A DNA stretch of 64,000 bases from Blasia pusilla (Eukaryota; Marchantiophyta; Marchantiopsida; Blasiales). Positions 48,700 through 58,873 of the stretch are shown in pieces. The position numbers were made by a program, and so were the translations under genes. Every line of letters starts with the position of its first letter. Position 1 is the stretch's first letter. Under the pieces are notes generated by a model. It was not told the origin of the DNA. It worked only from the letters and a program-made list of their open reading frames with translations, and searched no databases. Location of the stretch: assembly GCA_050084515.1 (NCBI GenBank), contig CM114272.1, positions 20,274,001-20,338,000 of the forward strand, read 5' to 3'.

Positions 48700-49040
48700 A
48701 ATGGGATTTTCCCTAGCTCCAAAACGAATAGCTCCTCAACTTCACCTTTTGGTACCCCGGGAGGGCTCCACGACGGGTAGCTCCTCAACTTTCCCTCCCC
48801 GGTTCCAAATTCCTCGCTCTTTTTTTTTCCGCTAGTTTCTGGTCATATACATGGGTGTGCGATTAGAATGTATTTCCGGATATTTCAATGCGTTTCATTA
48901 TAAAATTACCACCATTTCTTCTTATGAAGCAAATCAAAACTAGTCCCATATCACCCTAAACACCTTCACGGGGGCGATTCTATGGGGTGATCTTTGACAC
49001 CCTCTAATGTAGAGATTCCCGTGGAAAAAACCATGCCCGG
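48700..49040. repeat. Dispersed repeat, copy 2 of an inverted pair (mate at 11990-12340)
   Basis: Reverse complement matches 11990-12340 (landmarks given there). This copy ends just past gatctttgacaccctctaat at 48993, about 700 bases upstream of CXIP4. No coding frame. Confidence 0.65.
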
Positions 49041-49713
49041 ACCCTACTTCATTTCACCCTTCGTTTTGTCATCGCCTCCCCAAACCCGACAGGACACCTG
49101 TCCTCTCCCGCTTTCGCACCTGCCTTCCCGTCGATAATTCCCCACGCCATGCTCGTGCTAGGGATGCGAGCGCGGCTTCAGTCTGAACCAACGTCTGAGC
49201 GTTTGACGAGGTATTGTTGCAAGCGCGACCGTGGTCGAGGCGGGGGCGATGCCGCATGCCTTCAGATTCCATGAGGAGGTTTGAAGGACATGGATTCGTG
49301 ATTTCGTGAGCAGAAATCCGTGCAAGGGATCTGGATGCCGAAGACTAGGAATCGGAGGATTGCGAGTCGGGGAGTTCCTGAGGGTTTCCGACGGAGGAGG
49401 CGTAGCGGATGTGGTCTGGAGAAGTCTTGGTGACAGGACGTAGAGGAGGGAGTTTGAGTATGGGTGCAGTTGATTGAGGATTTGGGAATGCGGTGGTGCC
49501 TCACGGTGATATTGGAGCGGATATAACCGCGGGAAGTTTTTAATCGAATTGTATGCGGATCGAAACCCTCCCTGGCTAATATATTTGTGTGTATTTCGGG
49601 GACTAGATACTTGCAGTGTCGGTCGTTGGTTGCGAGGGTGGGAGAGGGAATCGATTCGCAGGAACCTCCGTCGGCGAGGTTTTTCACGGGAGTGCGAAGA
49701 GAAGTAGGTCAAG

Positions 49714-51036
49714 ATGCCGGCCACCGCGGGGCGTGTGCGTATGCCCGCAAACAATCGCGTGCACAGTAGCGCGGCGTTGCAAACTCACGGGATATGGCAG
49801 AGTGCGATCGGGTACGATCCTTATGCCCCGGACCAGAAGCACCAGTCGGACGACCGTGGAGGAGCCCCAGATGCTTCCGCAGGAGGAGGCGGAATCACTG
49901 CCGAGCAGCAAAATGCCTACGACAGCTTTCAGGGCCTTCTAGCTTTGGCCCGGTTGACAGGTTCGAGCGCCGACGAGGTCCGTGGTGCGTGTAAGAAGTG
50001 TGGAAGGGTAGGGCATCTCACTTTCCAGTGTCGTAATTTCCTCACTGCGAAGGAAGAGGCAGCGGCTGCTGCTGCTGCGGTGCTTGACAAGGAAAGAGGA
50101 GCGAAGAATCAAAAGGACGGGATGAACCAGTCGGATTTGGAAAGTGAAGAAACCGAAGAGGATTTGTCCGACAGTGACGAAGATCCTGAGATGGAGAAGG
50201 CAATAGCTGACAAGTTCGGGTGGTCGAGGAAGAAGAGTGGCAGCAGCAAAAGCCGCGATAAAAGTAGTTCGAAGTCTGACAAGGGCAGGAAATCTTCGAG
50301 ACCTTCATCCAAACACCGGAAGGCTACCAAGAAGGAATTACTGTCCGACGATGATAGCAGCAGTGACACAAGTTCTGATGAGGATATGAAGCGTCGGCGG
50401 AAACGCCATGACAGGGAGAAAAGGAAGAGGAGAGATCGACCAACAGACGGTTCGAAGGACAGACAAGGTCGTAGAAGGCATCGAGAGGAAAGAAGGAAGA
50501 GGAGGAGGGATTACTCAGATGAACAAGACACTGAAAGCAGCCCTGAGCCGCCCAGAAGGCGTAGCGAAGTCAAGAAGAAAACAAAAAGGAACAAGTATTC
50601 CGATGATGGGGTCAGTGATGGCAGCTCAGAGCCATCCACAAGGCATAGTGAAGAGATGAAGAAAACGAGGAGGAGCCGGTACTCAGATGACGAGGTCAGT
50701 GACAGCAGCTCGGATAGTAGGCCAAGAGAATCGAAGAAAAATTCGAGGAAGACACAATATTCAAATGATGAGGAAGTCAGTAACAGCAGTCCAGAGCGAT
50801 CCCGGAAGCATAGTCGGAAGAAACACCAGGAGGGGAGGAGGAAGAAGCGTGACGTATCGTCCAGCGAGAGCTCTGATTACGAAGACAAACGCAGTCGGAA
50901 AACAAGAGATGGTGTGAAGATCAGGAAAGACGTGGTGGATAGCAAGTACAGCGAAAAAGGGAATCGGAAAGGGAGAGAGGAAGTTAAGCTTAGGAAGGAG
51001 ATTGTAGATGAGGATGAAAGCAGTGAGAGCTTTTAG
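49714..51036 (+). CDS. CXIP4: CXIP4-like zinc-knuckle, SR-like nuclear protein
   Basis: An intronless 440-aa frame. The first 40 residues (MPATAGRVRMPANNRVHSSA...YDPYAP) match almost perfectly the N-terminus I recall for Arabidopsis CAX-interacting protein 4. A YDSFQGLLALARLTGS segment is followed by one CCHC knuckle, C93-x2-C96-x4-H101-x4-C106 (CKKCGRVGHLTFQC). The remaining 330 residues are acidic clusters alternating with Lys/Arg/Ser-rich and RRR/KRK blocks, typical of nuclear RS-like proteins. In Arabidopsis CXIP4 was found as an activator of the CAX1 Ca2+/H+ exchanger, and is nuclear; the animal relative SREK1IP1 binds a splicing factor, so an RNA-related role is likely. The start is fixed by N-terminal conservation. 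The C-terminal tail is longer than Arabidopsis, apparently by repeated SSEP-R-HSEE-like units. Confidence 0.95.
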   Translation: MPATAGRVRMPANNRVHSSAALQTHGIWQSAIGYDPYAPDQKHQSDDRGGAPDASAGGGGITAEQQNAYDSFQGLLALARLTGSSADEVRGACKKCGRVGHLTFQCRNFLTAKEEAAAAAAAVLDKERGAKNQKDGMNQSDLESEETEEDLSDSDEDPEMEKAIADKFGWSRKKSGSSKSRDKSSSKSDKGRKSSRPSSKHRKATKKELLSDDDSSSDTSSDEDMKRRRKRHDREKRKRRDRPTDGSKDRQGRRRHREERRKRRRDYSDEQDTESSPEPPRRRSEVKKKTKRNKYSDDGVSDGSSEPSTRHSEEMKKTRRSRYSDDEVSDSSSDSRPRESKKNSRKTQYSNDEEVSNSSPERSRKHSRKKHQEGRRKKRDVSSSESSDYEDKRSRKTRDGVKIRKDVVDSKYSEKGNRKGREEVKLRKEIVDEDESSESF

Positions 51037-52177
51037 GTTCATGGGAAAGAGACCCATAAGAGTGGACATTGCAAGAGAATGAAGTTGAAATTTAGACATT
51101 ATCTTTTGTTGTCCTCTTGCAGTCCGTTGTTCATTAGAACACTGGGAAGTGTACTCCTGGTAGAAGTACGGAGTGGATTGTAACTTTAACACATGTGTAC
51201 AGGCCTATTGCAATTTCTGAAAGCCATTTGAGAGAAGTCTGCTGATGATGGTGTGTCTTTCATCTCAAAAGGGTATGAAGAAATCATTTCTTCAGATTGG
51301 AACTTGTCTGGTGATAAAGGTGCAGCCTTTTCACAGGGAAAGCTTTGATCTGAACTTAACCCGGCTGAACGTTTGTATTCGAGCAAGTCTCTAATGGGAT
51401 AGTCTTAAAGTAGTCGTGCCTGACAAAGAAGCGAACTCAATCAAGTAAAGCAAAGTTCTCTTCTTGGAAGCTATCTCTTACACAGGCTCACGTACGTAAG
51501 TGGATTGATTAGCTGGACGAAAAGCTGGTAACTATTGAGCTGCTGCCGAAGGAAGTCTGCCACTTTGTGTTCTTTTATAGCTGACTTACTTTGAGATTCA
51601 TATATATGCAGATGTGCGAGTGCTCCTGTCAAAATCAATAGTGACTCTTAGTCTCATCTTTTCAGAGGTTTAATTCTGGGCTAGGATTGCAAAGGGTTTC
51701 TTCATCTCGGGCTGCATTTTTCTCAACGTGTTTCTATGCAACCCCTCTTGATTCTGCTCTCCTCACTATATTTTTGCATTGGCTGACCCGTGGGCAGAGT
51801 TCTTTAGCTCTCCAAACTCAGATGAACTTCACAGCAATTGTCCTTGAATTTCTAATTCAACGAGACTCATGGCTTGTGTGTGTGTCCCTGGATGTAACTC
51901 CATGGAGGACCTCCCTGAACGAAAAAATCCCTTTGGGGTTTTTATGGCAAGTGTTACCACGTTTGAGAAATGACTTTATTTTATTTATTCTAAGAAAAAT
52001 ACACATGTCATACCAGGGGAAGAGGGAGGAGGGAAGATGCCTTATAAGGACCAATCAAAGGGATGGAAAATAGTGTCATAGGGTCATGAGTAAGACAAGA
52101 ATCCGGATCTCGGCGAAAGGATTTTAGTTTTGTTAACAATCATTTAATTTGATGACCTTAACAAAGGCAGGATGAAA
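51037..52177. other. CXIP4 3' region and spacer
   Basis: The first few hundred bases should be the CXIP4 3' UTR. The frame at 51687-52073 (plus) shows no motif and is not called. Confidence 0.4.
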
Positions 52178-53190
52178 TCTATATCATTATGGGAGAGTGT
52201 CTTCTTGATTTTTCAAATACCTATATACTTGATATGTGGCAAGTGGGCAGTAAGAAAATGATTCACATACTACGAGTAGCAAAATTTTTTTTTGAATTTA
52301 TGTAGAGCATCATTAATCTTTTTCCTTCACGGATTATACACTAACTCTTCAAATACTTTTTAATTTCCCTTGTATCGCACTGGTAGCTCATCTCTATTAT
52401 TATAAGAGAATGCCTTCTTGATTTGCAAATACTTTTATGCTTGATACATGGTAAGTGGGCAACAAGAAAATGTTTCATATACTATGGGGAAGAGAGAGAA
52501 ATTTGAATTTATGTGCAGGTCATTAATCTTTTTCCTTCATGGATTACACACTAGCTCTTCAAACATTTTTTTTTCCGTTTGCATTGCACGAGCACCTTAT
52601 CTATGTAATTATGGGAGAGTGTCTTCTTGATTTGTAAACACCTCTTTGCTTGACACGTAGTTATTGGGCAGCAAGAAAATGTTTCACATGCTATGGGCAA
52701 CAAGAAAAAAAATTTGAATTTATGTAGAGCATCATTAATATCTTCCCTTCATGGGCTATACACTAGCTCTTCAAACACTTTTTTATTTTCCTTGCATCGC
52801 ACGTGGCAACTGGGTAGCGAGAAAATGTTTCACATGCTACGGGCAGCAAGAATAGAATTTGAATTTATGTGCAACATCATTAATTTCTTCCCTTCACGCG
52901 CCGATCTTCCAACGACCCTACAGGTATAGTGAGGTGGAGAGGGCTCTGATTCAGACTAGGAGCCAATACTTGGTTGGAGCAGGATTATACACTAGCTCTT
53001 CAAACATTTTTTTTTATTTCCCTTGCATCGCACATGACAACTGGGTAGCAAGAAAATGTTTCACATGTTAACACTAGTAAGAAAAAAATTTGAATTTATG
53101 TGCAACATCATTAATCTCTTCCTTCACGGGTATACACTAGCTCTTCAAACACTTTTTAATTTCCCGTGTATTGCACGGGCACCTTACTAG
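52178..53190 (+). mobile_element. Tandem array of Helitron-like elements
   Basis: The array begins TCTATATCATTATGGGAG directly after A (52177) and ends with the hairpin CCCGTGTATTGCACGGG, spacer CACCTTA and CTAG (53187-53190) followed by T. Inside, head-to-tail units start at 52178, about 52391 and 52600 (spacing about 210), each with gtcttcttgatt, gcaagaaaatg, catcattaat, tagctcttcaaa and a terminal ttgcatt/tcgcac sequence. Later units lack their 5' ends: their 3' sequence runs straight into ggcaactgggtagcgagaaa. A roughly 90-base unrelated segment (about 52894-52985, agtgaggtggagagggctct) is embedded. Only the last unit keeps the full hairpin and CTAG. No coding sequence. Confidence 0.8.
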
Positions 53191-53191
53191 T

Positions 53192-54876
53192 CTTTTGTTG
53201 GCGTCAATGACGAACTATTTACTGGGACAACCACTACGGCCAAGATTCAAGTGGCCTTAGTATGACTCAACTAAGAGGTGAGAAAATGAAAAAACTCCTG
53301 AGCAGACTTCAATGGAAAATGCACGCACGTTGTACGACCTTTACTATCTTCCTTTTGGAGACTCCTCGACTTACAACAACTCGTGCGCACATCATAATGT
53401 CCACAGATTTCGAGGTGGGGAACTCAAAAAGACTCTGAATGCTACATGAAAAGTTTCTCCTCAAGTAGGGTCGCAGATGGCAGTCCTGGTCCATTCTCCT
53501 TCGTGCTAGATGGATTATATTTACTTTCATCCAGAGTTTTTCTGACCGGGTCAACCATTTGTGTGTTTGTTAGGTTTCCTCATCTGCGCTGCAAGAAACG
53601 TTACCGCGATCAACCATATCTTCGTCTGCCGCTTTGCAAGTACTTTCACACATGACCATTCCCACTGTCATCATGTGTGTGTGACAAGCAGGCTAAGTGT
53701 GAGTGACTCGTGTTAGTATAGCATTGCGACTGCATTGTTAAGGGTGAATTTGAACTGACGCTAAGATGCTATTTAAGACCCGTCCCCTGTGACCGAGGTT
53801 CCCAAGACCTGGCCCCAAGATTCCGGACCAACAAGATCTGACGGTTGGGATACACACACGCTAATGGGAGCTTGAACCGAATTCTAGCGCAAGTCTTTGT
53901 GAATTTGCCACCACCCATTACCAATCACCAGAAACTAGCAAAGAGGAAATAACAACTAAATAGCGAAGAGGAAATAACAACTAATTTGCAAAGAGGAAAT
54001 AACAACTATAGAAACAATTGGGGTTGCCTAACAGACACGAGGACTCTAATTGCAACTGGGCAGACAGGAGACCATATGGGACCGCCTCCTTAAGAGTATA
54101 CATGCTTTATTATAGGATAATGGACAAATTTCCCCATCTGTTACATTAGGCAACCTACTACAACATTTGACGAAATTTTCATTTGTTTGAGTAACGCTTT
54201 TGTACCTCCACTTTTGGACTTTGAGGACTCAAGTGTAAGATAATGATGGATATCCACATTTCAACTGATGCTTGTGATGCTCTGCAGAAGACTTCTTGTT
54301 TTGCATGTTAATCCAACAAGACTTGAAAGTGTTTCTCACATGTGTGCAATCATCTGCATTTCCAAGTATCCGAATGAAACTATGACCAAAAGTAATCTCA
54401 GAGAGCCAGAACCAACATGCACTTGCAGGTAAGTTAGGTGACATGTGGGAGGAGAGATCCAAGCAAGCGATTTTTTAGGACTTGTAGGGTCAAGCCACCG
54501 GCAATGGAAAAGTTCCTCCTCTCCCATTATGCTGGAAAGTTATCAAGTGAGGCTATGGGACCATACCCATTTCTTACTTACAACAGAGGATGAAATGCAG
54601 GCTACTGGTTACTTCCATTGTAGTGTGACTGTACAACAGGCACACTACAATGTTGTAGGATTATCCAGAAGACAAAATCTGTACACAACGTCCCATTTCT
54701 AAGTACTACTAACTTCAAAGACACATCTTTTCTACGACACCCATAACTGAAATGTCGCAACTTACTCTTGTCAGCAACTCAAGCAAGCCGCGCCAAGTGA
54801 TCTAAACTAGGGACGATTTCTTAAGGAGAGAGAAGTTATAAGTGAATTGTGTCAAGGACTCAAAACTGTCTCAAAA
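53192..54876. other. Spacer 3' of LTD
   Basis: No gene seen; the sequence near 54700-54876 should include the LTD 3' UTR. A three-copy 25-base tandem repeat lies at 53938-54008. Confidence 0.4.
53938..54008 (+). repeat. Three-copy 25-base tandem repeat
   Basis: The unit agcaaagaggaaataacaac-ta is repeated at 53938, 53963 and 53988 with small differences (agcgaagagg in the second). Confidence 0.9.
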
Positions 54877-57800
54877 TTACACTTGCACTTTTGATTTACT
54901 AATGATGAGTTCCCTAACATCTTCATCCCGGGCACGATCCAGTGCAGTGCGGCCCACATCGTCCTTGACTTGACAATCTGCACCAGCTCGTAGAAGCTCC
55001 TCAATTTTTGGAATGTCACCTTCACTGGCAGCCAGGAGCAACAAAATATCCACAGGATGGATCCCGATATTCAAGAGTGCCTCCATCTTGTCATAGGTTC
55101 CTTCTGAGGCCAGCATCCCCATGTAATTGAAATACTGCAGGTGCAAAGAAGGAATCAGCACTCATTTCCGTCCCAGGTTTGGGAAAAGCCCAGGCAAGCA
55201 CTGCCCAGAAAGAGTGGTGAATTTTGGGGTGGAGACTGTATACAAGGGTAATTAATGGCAAGGCAAATTAATGTTGATGAATCTCAGTGCCAGAGAGATC
55301 CCAGAGAATTAGCACTAGCATCTATATAAACTAACATCCAGACCACCGTATGTTACTGTGTAAGAACGCTAGCGATGCAGTGATGGGGATGATGGAATTT
55401 CCCTTCACTACATAGTCACTTGAGCAAAATTTCCAATATTATGAGCAACAATCCAAGCAGATAGTGAAAAGCCGTTTGTCAACTTTATGATCCTAGATTC
55501 ACTCCAAGCTGCTGCATGGGTAAGTCATGTCTTTTGGGGATACCAACCAGGTAAGGTAGATAGTGTCGTTAAGAGTCTCTGGCTCGACACCTTGAAGCTG
55601 TGCACAAGTACTCTGTTTGATAAGCAACCACACTATGTGACAGAGTCGCCCTCCTCTCACAAACACTATAGTACTTTCTTTGATTCTTCCCCCATTTGCA
55701 CCCATCCCAATCTCAAGCACCGCCCAACCAGAGTGTCGCATGCATGGTCGCAAAGCTATGGCAGGTACTACTTAGTGAGTTTAGTCTGTTGCATCCTTTC
55801 TCGTATGATTTTTTATCCTCAACCAGTAGAACTGAAGAAATATCTGCTGGGGACTTCTTGTTTGGTAGTTCAGCTTGATTCCAACTTCAACTGTTTTCGC
55901 ATCATGCTCTTTTTGTTGCTCAAGGGACCTTGTTGCTCATCTTACATGGTGGGGATGAAATCTCTGATCACTCCCTTGCCACTTTTGCCAAGTTTACAGG
56001 ACAAAGAGCAACAACCTTGCTGAAATTGCAGTCTGTTTGATAACTTGTTTAATAGCCTAGGGCAGTTGCCCAATGCAGATGTATTGGTTCATACCATGTT
56101 TCAGGAACTACAATCAACTGAGGTGGATAGTGTTCTAACTAGTATCTGTTAATACCTGGATGCTGCGCAACAACACTCTTGTGTGGTAAACACTAACACA
56201 ATATGAAAGTTTCCCTCCTCCCATAGGTTACATTCTTCACTTCTTCGTCCCTCTACACCTATTCCAGTCTATCTATAGCAACATCAAATCGGAGGACCTA
56301 CTTCAGTTCTTCCTCCCTCTGCACCAATCCTAGTCTATGCAACTAGCTGTTCCTTCATTATATGTAAACTTTGGCTGAAGAGGCCACATGTTTGCAGAGA
56401 GAGCCCTTCATTCCAGGCTACCACGCTTTTAAGAGTATAGATTGACGCACTCAATCAAAAATTTTATTCCAAAAGGACTACCCAACATGCTTCACTATTC
56501 CCCGATGGATACTGATGCGTATCAGTAGGGCCAGACAGCCTTCATACTCTCTGTCCAGTGGGTCCCTACTAGCAATATCTTTACTCACAGGACTGTATGA
56601 CTGCCTGACATGGCCCATACAATCCATGTTATTTCCTGAAAAGCCATCCAGTAGGCTAACTTTGCAACATGAAGCTTCCCTACGCTCTATGTTGGGGTCA
56701 CTCTGGTAGTAACTATGCATTGAGCTGAAGAACCTACACCTAAAACCTTGTGTGAAGACCTATACTACTACAATATGTCTACCCAATAGCCTTTGGATAA
56801 CTGTCATCCCTGAATGACCTTAGAGAATGAGAAGGGAAGAATGAATAAGTTATGCTCCAATCCCAATTCAGAACTGACCACCAGATACTCAACGAGTTTA
56901 ATAGCAGTGGCTCTGCGGCTAGGGATCGTAGTCACGTTAGGAAGGTTCCCACATTACCATTGATCGCGTAGCTCAGTTTGCCAGAAGAGCAGATTTTTCC
57001 CTTCGTTTCCCTTCGTTTCAAATCTTTTCTAATTTGTTCTTCCTTTGCGTTTCCCATTGGGGTTTCTTCACCTCATTTCCTTTCGGAATGAGCATTCGCA
57101 CTACGTTGCAAAAAGCCCATTGGAGTTCCCTCATACGAAGAATATGTTGATGCAATTGCCTCTCGTGTCTGAAGGAGACCGTAGTCACAACGTCTACCCA
57201 CTCACAGAAACGGATGTACATACAACGTGGCTTTCAGAAAGAGTCAGGTAACCTCCACAGACCGCCCTTCAAAGAAGGAGAGTAGTATGGTTGTAATTAA
57301 TCGATAGGCTTGAAGTTTGCTACCAATTTGCTGCGGGAGAATCTCCAACCCAACCCAACGAGAACCATGGGCCTTTCAGGTTGTGCTGCACCTTGTAGAT
57401 CAGTGCTTTATTCTTCTATTACATCCGATTAGCCCACATCTCCATCGAATGCTTTGTTCTTCTGGTAGTTCTGTTGAAATCCTCCATCTCTTCCTTTACA
57501 ACGCCCCATCCCTCAGCTTCCCACATCTACACAGGAACTACCATCTATGGCTACGACGCTATGGCATAGGCTTAAAGCAAGCTGACAATGTAATGCTTGA
57601 GGACCCGCCAATTCAACAAGGACTGCCATAACTCCACCGCATCCCTCAGCTTCCAACCGTCCACCCAAGAACTACCGTCTATGGCGCAAGGCTAAGGCAG
57701 AAGTTTAAATTGAGCTGCCAATTTGGTGCTAGAGGACTCACCAACCCAACGGAAACCGCCATTACTAAGCTCCATCCTCAGCTTCCCAACCTCCGCTCAA

Positions 57801-58520
57801 GCACCAGCGTCCATTGCAGACGATTGAATTGAGCCATCAATTTGCTGCTGGATAACCCCCGAACCCAACGAGAGCCATGAACCAGGCAACTTGTGCAGAT
57901 ATTGTAGAGACCAGCTGGGTCGTCTCTTAGGAGGGACGCCATTCTCCTCAAAACCGGGAGAGAGATTGCCAAGTGCAACGTAGTTCCGGTGGGCTGAGAA
58001 CGGGTGGGTGGAGAAGCAGCAGGATGAAGGCGAGCTCATGCTCTTCAAATTCATGCCTAGCGAGGAGGATTCAAATACTTTCGCCAGTGCTGATTGTGTA
58101 AGAAAGACATTTCAGAAAGGCGTGATTCGGAATTGGAACGATCCCGCGCGGAGAGAGACAGTGGAGGAGAGAGAAGCGGTCGAGTAGTGGAACGAGAAGA
58201 GACAGGGAGGAAGACCATACCTGCTCGACATCGTCCCGGTCAAAATCGTCTCGTTTCTGGCTCCCATAGATTCCGGCGCCCTCGGAATCCATTCCATTGC
58301 TTCCAAACTTGAACCAGGCATTCATTCGAGTGGTGCTCCGAGGATGCGAGCCTTCGCTGATGCTCTGCCCCCACTTCAGAGCCACGGCCGAGCTCTGGAG
58401 CCCGCTCCTCCGCACACTCGCGTCTCTGCCGATCACTGAAGTGGAAATTCCGCAGCTCACGACGCACACATTCGCCATGGCAGCGGCACGAGCCATGCTG
58501 CCTGCCATGTCCGCTCGCAC
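54877..58520 (-). CDS. LTD: LTD/GDC1, chloroplast stromal ankyrin protein for LHCP targeting
   Basis: Exon 1 is 58520-58221 (100 codons), exon 2 is 55134-54877 (85 codons plus stop); the intron is 3086 bp, GT-AG, phase 0; product 185 aa (about 175 in Arabidopsis as I recall). Residues 1 to about 60 are Ser/Arg/Ala-rich and nearly free of acids, fitting a plastid transit peptide. The family signature runs NAWFKFG (67-73), YGSQKRDDFDRDDVEQ (85-100) and, across the splice, YFNYMGMLASEGTYDKMEAL, followed by HPVDILLLLAASEGD and AGADCQVKDDVGRTALDRA, two ankyrin-like repeats. LTD takes light-harvesting proteins from the TIC translocon to the stromal cpSRP pathway on the way to Alb3. The intron is unusually long and contains tandem repeats. 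The start is the first ATG of the frame; Met5 or Met9 are alternatives. Confidence 0.93.
57511..57883 (+). repeat. About 133-bp tandem repeat in LTD intron, three units
   Basis: Units start at 57511, 57644 and 57776, each with cctcagcttcc, an actacc/caccagc-type sequence, a gtctatgg-like stretch, gctgccaattt/gccatcaattt and aacccaac. A related partial unit (ccaatttgctgcgggagaat...caacccaacgagaaccatgg) lies upstream at 57325-57369. The units are diverged and lie near the 5' end of the intron on the coding strand. Confidence 0.7.
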
Positions 58521-58873
58521 TCCGAATTGCGAACCTCGGCGGCTTCCGCAGACCCACGCTCGCTTCAGCTACGCTCCTGTTGAGAGTCCACGGCACATCC
58601 GATGGCTATGGCGGCAGAATTCGGGGTTGGGCAACTTCGGATAGGATCCCTCTCCTGTCGCTCGCGATTCCTGCCTCCTCTACTAGATATGCGCTTCCTT
58701 CGTGTCCCTCTCTCATCGGACGACGAAGATCACTTCTGCTGGGGATCCTCCGATGGCTTTTTTGGGGTTTGCCAATGTGGTATTGATATAGGATTGTTCC
58801 ACATATTTAGAATTTATATTATTATTGGAGGAATTTAAATTTTCATTTTGCAGATTTCTCTCCGTTTGGACAC

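Noticed and set aside
49158-49754. 198-aa minus-strand frame overlapping the CXIP4 start
   Set aside because: It lies antisense to the leader and first codons of CXIP4, has a Ser/Pro/Arg-rich composition without motifs, and conflicts with an overlapping minus frame. Shadow of the plus-strand gene region.
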